64,000 bases of DNA from contig NC_063986.1 in NCBI RefSeq assembly GCF_932276165.1, forward strand, positions 5,654,501 to 5,718,500, given 5' to 3'. Made by a program: the position numbers and the translations under genes. The DNA is from Plutella xylostella (lineage: Eukaryota > Arthropoda > Insecta > Lepidoptera > Plutellidae). Shown here piece after piece: positions 45,801-56,564 of the stretch. Position 1 is the stretch's first letter. Every line of letters starts with the position of its first letter. The notes beneath the pieces are model-generated. The model saw nothing but the letters and a program-made list of their open reading frames with translations, ran no database searches and had not been told where the DNA came from.

Positions 45801-48800
45801 GGAGGTACGGCGAGCCTCCCCTGAAGATTGAGCCCGATCCTGTGAATATCGAGTTTGATGATGAGGAGCAGCAAGGCAGTGGTGATCAGGTAAATACATA
45901 ATAAGCCTTTTTGGAAGCATGTTAACAAGAATTATGATTTATTAAGAAATTAAAAATGTTACTCAACAAGAATTATGTTCCCATAATCTCAGTAATTAAA
46001 TTTCTTAGTTCACTTCTTTGTTTGTATACTTACTTTGAATCTCGAAAGATGACCATGAATGAAAATGAATAGCATATATGAATCAATAGATTTATTTATG
46101 TGAGAATTGCCTGTAAGAAATGAGCCAAGATAACAAACTGGAAACCATTCAAGTTACATGATTCATTTAACTTCAAATTTAACTCAATAATCATGTAATT
46201 TTAATCCTTAGATAGACTTTGGTGACCCCGGCGAGATAGACTTCGGCTCGCTGTCGACGGACGCGATCGACTTCGGCGACGGCGACCACGCCGGCGGCGA
46301 GATCGACTGGGGCGGCGTCGACGCAGACGTCAATGTCGACCCAGTTGTGAGTTCACACATAAAGTACAGTCAGCTGCATAAGTAGCTGTACACTTTTGTA
46401 CCTTGTCAAACTCACAAACTGCATATTCAAATATTGTCAGTTTGTTATGTAGCTAGTTTGACAAGGAACAAAAGTGTATAGTACTTATGCAGCTGACCGT
46501 ACATACCGTATAATTGTTGTGTAATGTTTTTTCTCTTTTCTCTAGTTTTACTAGCCTTTTTTTCTCTTTTCTCTAGTTTTACTAGCCTGTTGAAAAGATT
46601 CCTTTCAACAGCCTAGTTCACATGCTTGTTTCAGTCGTAAGTGTCCTTGTAAAAAAGCAAGTCGTGCGACCAAATATCACAAATACTTACGACCGACAAT
46701 CACGTGAACTCGCAATGATTTCGCGATCGTGGAGTCGCGTTCTAGGGCACTGACACTTTGACATACAGCAACACGTATTGTGTCTCTATATTCCTCATTT
46801 TAGGTAATAAATCATCTTCCCTAACCCCCAGGACCTATCAGCGGACCTAGGCGCGATATCCCTGTCCGAATCCGGCATTGTAGTTGAATCAGATGGCGTG
46901 AGCGGCGGCGCGGCGCGCGGGGCCGACGCGCTCAGCGTGCTAGACGCACCGAGTACACGCGCACAGTTCCTGCAGCAACTGTTGGAGGTACGTGATGCTT
47001 GATGTAGACGATAGATGGCTCTTACTGTGTTTATTGCGGTTGTGGAGATATGAGAGCCATTATCCACCGAAAAATTACATAAATCATGAATACTCCTTAG
47101 GGTGAATTCGTCCAAACATCACGTTACACGAGAATAACTATACCGGGATTAAAATTATACGCGAGTAAATATCTAGGATAAGTACATTTGCATTCTACCA
47201 AGTTATACCATGATTAAATTGAATGAACGAGGAACGAAACTGTAATGCAACTAAAATAAAAATAGCTGCGTTTCAAAGCATGCAATAGAAATGACATGCC
47301 AACTTAGTTTGAATGGATTATAAAAGTATGAAATTGTTTATGTTTTAAAATTTTATTCGCTGTTGTTATTCTGAGACTTTGCCTTTTAACGTACTTTTGT
47401 TTATGTTTTGACAGATGTGTTTATATGTCATTATGACGGTTTTCTAATCAGCTGATGTGCTGCCGCCATTACAAAATTACTCTCGGATAAGCTCGTTACA
47501 CGGTCAATTTTGGCGGTATAACATTTTATTCTTGGGATAAGCTAGTTATCTTGTTTTCAGGTTTGGTAGAATGCAAAATCTGCTTACTCGCGAGTAACTG
47601 GTAGTTTACTCGTGAGTAAATAGTTACTCGACGTTGGCCGAATCCGCCCTTAATCGTATACTGCTGCAGACCGTATAGAAAGCTAGGCGCCATCAAGCGC
47701 ATCTTTATTTATTTATTTATAGATAACCAACAGCGTTACAAGTAGATTATACATAAGTACAGTGTGTAAGGTAAGGCCAATAATAATATCCTGCACTCCG
47801 GGGACCTAAAATCGCCTTCGCATCGCTCAACTATCACACCCAATTTCAACACCCACCTTACCCCCCCAGCTGGAATCATTCCTCAAGATGCGTCTCTACG
47901 AGTCCACCCAGTCTGCTTCCAGCCAGTCGTTCTCGCTCATCCAGCAACTCCCCACGGAGTCTGCGGCGGCCCTGACGGCCATGTTGGACGCCGTGCAGGT
48001 CGCCACGGCTCAGTACACGCAGCCGATCAATGTGCATCTGCATCATGTGAAGCACTCGCCCAGGTGAGCTGGGGGTTTTTGATTTTGAAGGGTTTCTATC
48101 TCCATACTGATTAAGAGCTTGACCAAACTATCGGCCGCCTAAAAGTCTGCAGTCTGCGGGCTCTCTTATAGTTCGGTGTAAGGAGTAAAGGATAGTGTGA
48201 GGTCTGTTTTACGTTATATGGTTAATCTAAGGTCATTCCCGAAGCCTGGTAAGAAATTAGGGAAGACTCGAAGTAATAAAATTAGATTAAAGCCCGGTTA
48301 ATATTTGACAAATTTGCTTTCTGGGAAATAAGATTTATACAGGTAGTCAAAAAGAGAATCAATTAATTTTGATAAATAATGTAGGTACTACCCAAATTAA
48401 TCATTTTTTTCGTGAATTTTGAAACTTTTGTTACGTTGTACTCTCTGAGTGACCCTCTTTCGGCTTACTATCCTTTTTGACACACTGTATAACCCACTTC
48501 ATAATCTTCCTTCTAGATACGTGGACGTGCTAGCAGCTCAGCTCAAGCAGAAGCTAACTCTCTGTGAGAAGATGGCCACTCTGGCCGACAGAAGCAAACA
48601 GAAGAAGGCGGCGGCGGCGGCGGAGGAGGCGGCCCTCAGGCCACTGCTCACCAGACTCGTAGACAACACCAAAGTGTTGCAAGCTGAGGTATGTACGGAA
48701 TGATAATAATAATATGTGGGGACATATCACACACGGAATAAACGGAATAGTTTCCACAAAGGTTGAATAACTTCGATTATTTATTCGTGAAAAGTGTGAT

Positions 48801-49664
48801 TATGGATTTTCAGTGTAATAAGTAGGAAACCGAAAATATTGGTGTACAAAAAAGGAGGCCTACACTGAACAGTGGGCGATAAAAGGCTGATGATGATGAA
48901 GTAGGAAACCGACCAATGCTCACGCGGCTCGTAGATAACACTAAGGGTCTAGTCTAGACAGACGGACTGCATTTCAATTGCAATCCAACTGCAAATTGCA
49001 GTTCAGGTGCAGTCGCATTTTTTACACATAAACATATCCAAAATTTCCAGAACCCTTTTTCTTCTATCCATACCTCAGATTGCAGTACTTTAGGGTCTAG
49101 ACAGACGGACCGCATTTCAACTGCAATCCAACTGCAAATTGCAGTTCAGGTGCAGTTTGGATGCAGTTCACACAAGGGTCTAGACTGTATTCAAGCAGTT
49201 GACACGACTGCAATAGAACTGCAAACCAAACGCGAAGTCCGATTGCAGTTCAATTGCAGTCGGCGTGCAGTCGTGTGAACTGTTTGGTTTGCAGTCCTAT
49301 TGCAGTCGTGTGAACTGCATCCAAACTGCACCTGAACTGCAATTTGCAGTTGGATTGCAGTTGAAATGCGGTCCGTCTGTCTAGACCCTAAAGTACTGCA
49401 ATCTGAGGTATGGATAGAAGAAACAGGGTTCTGAAAATTTTGGATATGTTTATGTGTAAAAAATGCGATTGTGGATTTTTATTGAAGCATTGTGAAGACA
49501 CAGTGTCAATTTAAAACAAGTCTTTCACTCACTTGAGTCACATAGTTATTTTTATAAATTATGTATAATAATGTATAAATATTTTGTTCCAGATTGAAAA
49601 GGACATCTCAAAGAAGTACAAAGGTCGCCCGGTGAATGTCATTGGCGGCGTCAAATTCCTATAA
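42896..49664 (+). CDS. CDK5RAP3: CDK5RAP3 (C53/LZAP) homologue, 510 aa
   Basis: CDK5RAP3 is part of the UFM1 ligase complex on the endoplasmic reticulum and acts as a receptor in ER-phagy; it also touches cell-cycle control. Exons: 42896-42901, 42998-43411, 45183-45335, 45659-45889, 46212-46346, 46832-46987, 47870-48063, 48517-48688 and 49593-49664; the sum is 1533 nt, against 506 aa in human. The first coding exon has only six bases. The N-terminus IPIDINIGKLQDWLVSRRH is characteristic. Exon 5 encodes the acidic linker with IDFG at residues 269, 277 and 287 and IDWG at 299, matching the shuffled ATG8/UFM1-interacting motifs of C53. Exon 8 has a run of Ala codons (GCG repeats). The end is KGRPVNVIGGVKFL. 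Exon 3 has a poor donor (GTGGAT). Part of exon 8 is duplicated downstream. Confidence 0.96.
43500..43808 (+). pseudogene. CR1/jockey-like LINE 3' fragment
   Basis: The plus strand reads KYLVPKFYNKLPAEFFRST and then KNRVKDFLLNNLETV with a stop at 43806-43808. This is the typical C-terminus of LINE reverse transcriptases (the xxLPxxF...FK..V..FLL pattern). Only the last ~100 codons remain, in the second CDK5RAP3 intron. Confidence 0.6.
43932..44961 (+). mobile_element. Mutator-like TIR element carrying a FLYWCH-finger mini-gene
   Basis: Inverted ends of about 50 bp start GAGTCGTTCGTCAAGTCGCG (left) and, inverted, GAGTCATTCGTCAAGTCGCG (right), and are rich in CGCG. The 8-bp duplication ACTTGTTT lies at 43924-43931 and 44962-44969. 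The interior encodes a FLYWCH-type zinc finger, a domain known from Mutator-like transposons. It lies in CDK5RAP3 intron 2. The superfamily is inferred from the domain and the TSD length. Confidence 0.78.
44358..44810 (+). CDS. Two-exon FLYWCH-finger ORF inside the TIR element, 89 aa
   Basis: Exon 44358-44394 begins ATG and reads MWQFLLILMYCG, with a donor GTAAAC. Exon 44578-44810 follows the acceptor CTTCCAG in the matching phase. The second exon holds the finger: ESVLLRAGYKYNKD, then NGSCVWKCSKRTVCQARL, the C..C arrangement of FLYWCH domains. The stop is at 44808-44810. The first exon is too short to be a sure signal peptide. The mini-gene may continue through a further splice after LILKL and so be only the start of a lost transposase. 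Splicing is predicted from sequence only. Confidence 0.5.
46367..46499. mobile_element. 133-bp palindromic MITE, TA duplication
   Basis: CAGTCAGCTGCATAAGTAGC on the left and the inverted ACTTATGCAGCTGACCG on the right form arms of about 48 bp, flanked by TA. It begins 20 bp after CDK5RAP3 exon 5. Confidence 0.75.
46530..46592. repeat. Tandem duplication of about 31 bp
   Basis: TTTTTCTCTTTTCTCTAGTT followed by TTACTAGCC occurs twice in a row in CDK5RAP3 intron 5. Confidence 0.8.
47100..47649. mobile_element. PIF/Harbinger-type MITE, 550 bp (copy 3)
   Basis: Starts GGGTGAATTCGTCC, ends GAATCCGCCC, and is flanked by TTA (47097-47099, 47650-47652). It is almost the same sequence and exactly the same length as 8703-9252. 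It lies in CDK5RAP3 intron 6. Confidence 0.85.
48834..48899 (+). mobile_element. Very short LINE/SINE 3' end with 13-bp TSD
   Basis: AGGCCTACACTGAACAGTGG and a GATGATGATG tail lie between two copies of AGTAGGAAACCGA (48821-48833, 48900-48912). Only the last 66 bp of an RTE-like element were inserted. Confidence 0.75.
48913..49407 (+). pseudogene. Second copy of CDK5RAP3 exon 8 end, split by a palindromic insertion
   Basis: 48913-48945 and 49390-49407 together match the end of exon 8 (48641-48688): PMLTRLVDNTK then VLQSE against PLLTRLVDNTK and VLQAE, followed by a GTATGG donor-like site. Between them lies an imperfect palindrome built of TGCAGT/ACTGCA words with ends AGGGTCTAGAC and GTCTAGACCCT. 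The reverse complement of the exon end and ~60 bp of its intron occurs again at 49010-49090, so the palindrome has also copied host sequence. Confidence 0.7.
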
Positions 49665-49918
49665 AACATGAACACACAATAATACACGGTGTGTATGAAG
49701 ATAAACTCGTTTTATTATATTTTATTATTGTTGACACTGCCATGTTCAGTTTATTGTAAATACATTTTATTTTGACACAATTTTACCACTAACGCTTTTA
49801 ATTTAAACAACTTACAATTTAAGAAATAACAGTAAAAGTACCTACTTATACATACATAAAGTCTTCGGTGAGCTTCTTTCAACTGCATACTTATTATTAG
49901 TTTGCTTTGAATTAAGCT

Positions 49919-50518
49919 TTAACTGGGACCCGTTGTAGTTGTAGTTAACTCGGTAGTAGTTGTAGTTAACTCGGTACTAGTTGTAGTTACCTCGGTACTA
50001 GTTGTAGTTAACTCGGTACTAGTTGTAGTTAACTCGGTAGTAGTTGTAGTAGTAGCATCTGTAGTACTCTCAGAACCACCACTACTAGCAGTACTTCCTG
50101 AAACTTCAACTATTTTGCTCAAATCACTTTCAGTCTTAATAGAAATAGCCGGACTGTTTGCATCGTATTTAACCGATATCTCACAGTTCTTCACCATGAC
50201 AAACCCGTAATTCAAGCGATCCGCGCGTCTCTTTGCGAGATACAAAAGGGATCTATTCTTCGAATTATAAGGATGAGTACATGACCTGACGCATTCGTTT
50301 GCCGGTTTCGTTGATCCTTCGCTAGTTGCGAGTGTTGTGACTGGGTCAGGAGTAACTGTAGGCTCATCTGAAGAAATTTCTGGAGCTTTAGGAGAAACCG
50401 ATGATGGTGATGGTGAGGCCTCTTCCGAAGACGATTTTGATTTGTCAGGATTCGTGGTTGGTTTTTCAGCGAGACATATCAGGAGATTAACGAGCAGTTG
50501 GAATATTAATGAGCGCAT
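49919..50518 (-). CDS. Secreted mucin-like Ser/Thr-rich protein, 199 aa
   Basis: MRSLIFQLLVNLLICLAEKP gives a signal peptide of about 17 residues. A Ser/Pro-rich segment (20-75) follows, then a short compact part with CVRSCTHPYNSKNRSLLYLA and KNCEISVKYD (residues 78-120). The tail is made of repeats of the type ELTTTSTELTTTT, ending in TGPS. Such tails are usually heavily O-glycosylated (general knowledge). The start codon directly follows TTTTCAG, as in the neighbouring gene at 52186, so both probably have a non-coding first exon. It lies tail to tail with CDK5RAP3, 254 bp apart. I recognise no named family. Confidence 0.7.
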   Translation of the reverse strand: MRSLIFQLLVNLLICLAEKPTTNPDKSKSSSEEASPSPSSVSPKAPEISSDEPTVTPDPVTTLATSEGSTKPANECVRSCTHPYNSKNRSLLYLAKRRADRLNYGFVMVKNCEISVKYDANSPAISIKTESDLSKIVEVSGSTASSGGSESTTDATTTTTTELTTTSTELTTTSTEVTTTSTELTTTTTELTTTTTGPS

Positions 50519-51364
50519 CTGAAAATACTGACCTGATTTATAACTATTAAAATATGTAGTAATAGGTATTTATGTATAAGTACTATCTTGTGATTTAAAT
50601 GTTAACTCAAAGTAATATCGGACTCAGAACTTAGAAGTAAGTAAAAAGTACCAAACAATGATATTGTGGTATAATAAGGTACCAACACACCATGAAAAGT
50701 AATTAATTTAGTAGTTACGTAGTTTACTTCGTAACACGGGTCTCTCCCAAGAAACGCCACAACGTATTGGCTTTCCAGCCAGCTAATACTCTAAAACTCA
50801 GTTTATAGCTGGCTGGATTCCGCAGCCTTTCCGTTTTACTATTTGCGCATAATTAGTTGTTGCTATCGATATTTGAATAGAACACGGTACAATCGATAGA
50901 ATTTCTCTTCAATAATAGGTACATATCGACAATATCCATAGTATTGGTACTAGTTATAATACCTATAGTGTTCTAGTAGGATATATAGTTATCGATACTA
51001 TCGCAAATATCATATATTGTATACCTACATATCGATGGGTACTTAGTTACTTACATGTTTCTGGGGTCTACAAAGAAACTGAAAAACCCTAGATTTTTCA
51101 GAAACACTTCGTACCTATATCTCCTTCCTAACCTAAGCTAGAATCATTCACCACAAGCCTAGATTGCATTCCATAAAGCTTAAATTTGTGCCATCAAAAT
51201 CGACATCACTGTCTAGTTAGGTACTTAGGTAGGTACTAAGTAGTCTAATAAAAAAATAGTCGTATAGGAAAAGTTTATTATATGGTATAGTTGTTAAATT
51301 AAAATTTTATAAATTTGGACATCTAACTTCTATTCTAGAGAACTATCCACAAACATAGTAAGGA
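50519..51364. other. Intergenic between the two secreted-protein genes
   Basis: 846 bp, AT-rich, with TATCGATA-like words near 50860-51040. It should hold the promoter and leader exon of the mucin-like gene and the 3' UTR of the repeat-protein gene. No other feature is seen. Confidence 0.5.
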
Positions 51365-52186
51365 TTAACCGTAAATATACGGATACGGATAGTAATACGG
51401 ATACGGATAGTAATAATACGGATAGTAGTAGTACGGATAGTAGGCTGGGCAGCCTTTGGCCTTCTTGAAGCAGATTTCATCGTCGTCTCTTTTGGTCCTG
51501 TTATTCGAATGCTCTTCATTCTTAGGCAACGGAAGCTTTTCTGTTTGATTTTCTCCTGTCTCACTAGGCGTTGGCAGATGATGGCCACTGGACCCATCAG
51601 GCGCATTTGAGTGTTTATCGCCTGACCCATTAGGCGCCTTTGAGTGTTTATCTCCTGACCCATTGGGCGCCTTTGAGTGTTTATCTCCTGACCCATTAGG
51701 CACCGGAGTGTATTTGTCTCCTGACCCATTAGGCACGGGAGGATGTTTGTCACCTAGCCCATTAGGCACCGGAGGGTGTTTGTCACCTGGCCCATTAGGC
51801 TCTGTAGGATGTTTGTCACCTAGCTCATTTGGCACCGGAGGATGTTTGTCACCTAGCCCATTAGGCGCTGGAGGGTGTTTGTCACCTGGCCCATTAGGCT
51901 CCGGAGGATGTTTGTCACCTGGCTCATTTGGCACCGGAGGGTGTTTGTCACCTGGCCCATTAGGCACCGGAGGGTGTTTGTCACCTGGCCCATTAGGCTC
52001 TGTAGGGTGCTTGTTTCCCGCTCCACTAGGCGCCGGTGGTGGTTCTAGCAGTGGGTCTGCCCCACTAGGCTCTACTGGTTCCGGAACAGTCGCCGCGGTT
52101 GATGAACTAGGGTCTTCATTGGCAAGGCACGATACCACTATTGTTAATGCGTAAATTACTAGCACTACTGTCCGTGATGACGACAT
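51365..52186 (-). CDS. Secreted Pro-rich 12-residue repeat protein with Tyr/Pro tail, 273 aa
   Basis: The signal peptide is about residues 1-22 (VVLVIYALTIVVSCLA). From about residue 58 to 205 there are some thirteen copies of a 12-residue unit, consensus PNGPGDKHPPV, with variants such as NELGDKHP and NGSGDKHSKA. The repeat is also clear in the DNA, where each copy is 36 bp. A dibasic site NRTKRDDD is followed by EICFKKAKGCPAYYP and a tail of Tyr and Pro only (YYPYYYYPYPYYYPYP). The two Cys flank KKAKG. Possible roles are a structural or eggshell/cuticle-type protein or a secreted repeat ligand; none is shown by the sequence. TTTTCAG sits directly before the ATG, as in the neighbour. Confidence 0.75.
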   Translation of the reverse strand: MSSSRTVVLVIYALTIVVSCLANEDPSSSTAATVPEPVEPSGADPLLEPPPAPSGAGNKHPTEPNGPGDKHPPVPNGPGDKHPPVPNEPGDKHPPEPNGPGDKHPPAPNGLGDKHPPVPNELGDKHPTEPNGPGDKHPPVPNGLGDKHPPVPNGSGDKYTPVPNGSGDKHSKAPNGSGDKHSKAPNGSGDKHSNAPDGSSGHHLPTPSETGENQTEKLPLPKNEEHSNNRTKRDDDEICFKKAKGCPAYYPYYYYPYYYYPYPYYYPYPYIYG

Positions 52187-52988
52187 CTGAAAATTGAAAT
52201 AGTATTATAGGTCAAACCTGTCAAAGGGTAGAAAATACTTAAAAAAATATATAATTGCATATAGGTACTAACTAATTTTAGCTTTTTTTGATACTTACAC
52301 CATCTTATTTAATTTATAGTGCCCTTTGATTAGCTTTTGCCATAATTCGGAAATGTAATGAAAATGTAATAGATAAGAATCTTAGGTAATTTCATGGCGA
52401 CTACGGATTTCACTTATCTTTTAAATTGAAAGTGCATTCATTTTATTTCCAATCACGTTTGCTCAAAAAATAAAGATTACAGAGTTAAGTATATTTTTGT
52501 AATTAAAATGCATAAAAATGCTTATTAAAATAAAAACATTTAACTCTACCTACTTAATATGTCTCGGTAACTTTACATTCGGTTTTATATTTGTAAGTCA
52601 CAAAAAGAGAAGATATTCTTATTTTATTCTTGAATGAGAATTTAAGCAAGCTTGGGAGGAGAATATGAGATCTAATGTGATCTCACTACACTATACTAGG
52701 TAGGTAAGTATTCATCTCTGCTCTACATCTACACTTATTACAAACGACCTTTACTCTTAGATGACTTGCATACTTACATAGATCCTACTATTGTATTTAC
52801 TTTTGTCTCGTTGATCGAAATCTGATTTTTAATTTCATCCGCGTTACGTCTGCGGTATAGGGTGCATAAGGTCGTGGGATTCTGGGAAAACTACTAACTA
52901 CTGGAGAATCAAGAATCGGGTACTAAAGCTCCGAAACTCCGAATCGGTTGAAGAAGGTTGGGGGGTGACTCTTTAAATCAATTACTTA

Positions 52989-53221
52989 CAGTGCCACAAA
53001 CTTATCTGTTCCGGTGAGAGCTCACGTAAATGTCTAATAACTATTTCTTCATTCTTTAAGATGTTAAGTTTTCCCGTAATGAGAATTTACCCTTGCGGTT
53101 TTAATAAACCCATCTAATCTATATCAATATATAATTTATTAGTAAATAATGAGATATGGACCAATTTAGTTAGGTAACTCTCACCGGAACAGATAAGTTT
53201 GTCGCCACGCTTATAATATCG
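52989..53221. mobile_element. Longer relative of the 6680 MITE (copy B)
   Basis: CAGTGCCACAAACTTATCTG on the left and the inverted CCGGAACAGATAAGTTTGTC on the right, flanked by TA. The ends match copy A, but the middle is longer (233 bp in total) and the right end has changed (GTCGCCACGCT). Confidence 0.7.
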
Positions 53222-55157
53222 AGATAGAGCCGAGGTTAGCGCTGCAGTTTTATTTTTCCGAAAACGCAAACTACGAATCTATCTCGTTTTATTAAGCGTG
53301 CCGATTGCATGAAAATGTTGGTTCGTTCGTTCATTGATTTAGAAAGTGACCCCCTGCACCGCTGTTCACTACAAGCACAAACAAAATATGACCCCTGAGT
53401 TCCTCTTCGAGGATCACAGTCCTCATATGCATGCATAGGTATATACTGTATGCATGTTATACCTATTTAGAAAAAGTAAATATTACCTACGTGGGCTGAG
53501 CTCAAAGGTTTTATAGTACAGTAGGAAGGTAGAGAAAAGAAAAGCTTCGTAAAAACATTACGAGACCCTAAGGGAACGCAGCTTTTAGACGGGCTGAAAA
53601 TATGCTATAGATTATGTGTATATTATGTATAAGATATACTTACTTACTTAGGTTTATTTCCTACCGAATATGCAAAGTTCCTAAACTGATTTAAAACTTT
53701 ATTTGAAAGAACAACAGTAAAATTTTACTTAGCGGCTCGTTTTACAGTTTTTTAACTGTGCTAAACTCCGCTCTTAACTTCGCTGCAATCCAAAATATTT
53801 GTTATCAACCTAGTTCATTTTAAACAACCTTTATCATTTAGCTGCTGGTGTAGCCCTATCATCATTATTTATAAGACAGTAACATTTTGATAGAAGTTTG
53901 GCGAAATATAAGTAATAGGATGAAATTGGAATCGACAAGTCCGTCCGTCGTAGGTAGCACCATAATAATTAAATATTTGTATGTAGAGTCCTACAAAGTT
54001 AACGTTGCTACAGAAACAAGTGCCAACACCTAAAACAGTGTATTAGGGCAACAATTATTCTTTTTAATTTCTGATACCATAGACAAATCGTGTTACGTCT
54101 TACTCTTCTTCATTCATTTAAGCTGCTCAGTAGTTGAAGAAAAACGTAATCTCCTATCTTTTACCGTTTACATATAAAAGTGGCAAACACTGTTAGTAGG
54201 CGTAAGAGTAATTACTACTAATGGTTGGTACCTATTAGGATGTATAGCGATGAAGGTAATCGTTGGACTATTCAGATGGGTATACCTTACTTGCTCACCA
54301 GAATAGGGCAGTTTACCGGTGAAAGTAAAACTGTACTTATGGTAGGTAGTTGTAGTGACTTACTAAATTGAAATTGAGTTTATTATTATTAAGTATACCA
54401 CTAGTATAGCGTCTAGGGGAAACACTTCTGTGTGAGTTTGTTAATTATAATTAGCCATGTAAGTAATACATTTAAAGTACATTATCGTACATACTAAAAA
54501 ACCACCCTGTAAGTATAATACATACAAAAATCACATACAGATACTTTCGGGGCAGATCCCACGAGGTTCGGCAAACAGCCTACATCGCATTGTTGCTAGT
54601 CAGTTTCAAAACGGTATCTTTTGTCTTTTCAGACAATGAGAGCCCTACTAGATTTGGTTAAGATAAAACTAAATACGATAGCTATGAAGTATTTATTTTT
54701 CAAAGTATTTAATGCTTTTTGAATTACCTTTTCTTTTGTCTTTTAACCAGTCGTGCGACAAGTTACAAGTACAAAGGGCCTTAATTTGTATGTTTGTATG
54801 TACGTAGATAGTATGTAGGTATACGTAGATACCTCCTAGCATTTAATAATTATGAGAATAGGACATGGGCTCTGAACGGTACAGCAACCAGCAACCGACC
54901 AACTTAAACCCGTCTCGTAAATGTGGGTTGTTCTCTAGAAACCCTATAAAATGTTCCTTTCCATCCTGTCTATGCCTCAAAAACTTTTGGATTAATCTCA
55001 ACAGAAACATTATGGTTAATATTCAGTTTTAGACTTTTTAAGGCTTCCAAAGTACTTACCTAAAAGATTCTGAAACAAAATTTAGCAGGTAGGTAGGTTG
55101 GTTGGTAATCTCAGTTTAAGTAAGTTATTATTTGTTCCAATCAAATTAAGGGTTAAT

Positions 55158-56558
55158 GTCAACCGGGGCCATTGCGCCACAATACTTTGACTTTCATATT
55201 CATTTGATCATAACAAACAGACTATGCGCCCTATTAAGCTATAACTTGTGATACATATTAGGAAATTTTATCTAGTTTCATATTTTGATGCAATTTTGTA
55301 GAATTATAAATATCTTCTACGTGTAAACGACGTTTATACAAAAAATGGGATTTTTAGGCGCAATAACCCCTAGTGGGGCTAATGCCTCTTTCACTAGTTT
55401 TGTGTGCTTGGAAGAGGTTTTTACAAGTTTAACTAGATATAATTTATAGAATTACTATTAACGTAGCTAATTATTAGCTTGTAAACTAAATACTGCGCTT
55501 AGTTAAGGAGAATCAGTTGATCAAAAATTTTTGGGGCTATGGCGCCTACGTAGCCTAATTTCTTGTAGTGGCATTTACCCCATCCAAGATTCCAGGGGTG
55601 CTCAACATTTTATTTATGAATACTTTATTAGACTTAAAAAAGTATAAATACTTACGTGACAATTTACAATACAGTATAAAAGCATACAAAGGCATATTTT
55701 TTATAATTTGCAATCAAACCATAACTTTAAATTAGTAAGTATACCATTTTTAGAGTCTGGCGGAATTTTAATCATTACAAAACTATTAAGAGTTTTAAAA
55801 ACAAGTGGGATAATTCTGTTAATATGACTATTTTTTATTTATTATATGATTATTTTCTATATACCGTGTTAACAACATTATAATGTCGACACCAAATGAC
55901 GCCAATTTTAAAATTTACGTTTTAGTTGTATTACCAATCTAAGAATGTTAATTCTGATACGCCGTTAAATGTTCTTCAATATTGCAGAAGGCGTCATTAA
56001 CCTAGTATTTTTCGTTTAGGAGTAATTTGGTGCTAATGTCACTGGAACTTTTTCATTGCTCGTGAGTGTATTAAATACATTTATCATAACATAAAATGTT
56101 TAGAACCTCTGAAAATGGGGCTATTGCGCCGCAATAGAGGCAATAACCCCATCAGCCCAGAGGCATTTACCCCAAAATAAAAGCTAAACCTACAATTTTG
56201 TAATTACATATTGTGTCAGAATCTTACGTTATTTCAATAAAATAATCAAAACAATATGTAAAGCAACAAAACAATTTCACTATTTACAGTTAGGAATCAT
56301 AGATTCTTTTAAACAAACACACATTTGGAACGATTCAAAAAAACGTGTCAGGAAACCTGAGGTGGCCGAAAGAGGTGAAAAAATTAAAATGGCAGATTTG
56401 TTAAGAAAATTAACCCGGATACGACATCTATTGGTCAGAGTTAAAAGTTTCAGTTACAAACATAGATAGCAGATGACTCCAGTAGTTCTAAAGTATGTGG
56501 TTCGGAAGATAAATGGATTCGAGGCATTAGCCCCGTAGGCGACTTGGCCCCGGTTGAC
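55158..56558. mobile_element. TIR element with about ten GGGGCNATTGCGCC motifs
   Basis: GTCAACCGGGGCCA at the left and its inverted copy TGGCCCCGGTTGAC at the right end. The motif or its complement stands at 55165, 55357 (inverted), 55375, 55533, 55570 (inverted), 56117, 56137 (inverted), 56160 (inverted), 56521 (inverted) and 56538 (inverted). The interior is otherwise AT-rich and non-coding. The target duplication is unclear. Confidence 0.6.
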
Positions 56559-56564
56559 CTTACA

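Noticed and set aside
45577..45831. 84-codon frame overlapping CDK5RAP3 exon 4
   Set aside because: Another frame of the same exon; the exon 4 frame given above continues from exon 3 and keeps the family sequence.
51663..52154. 163-codon plus-strand frame opposite the Pro-rich repeat gene
   Set aside because: The 36-bp array is open in several frames; only the minus-strand frame has a signal peptide, Cys pair and a splice-like start.
55158..56558. CRISPR-like or satellite array
   Set aside because: The repeated motifs are short, in both orientations and unevenly spaced; this is a eukaryotic TIR element.
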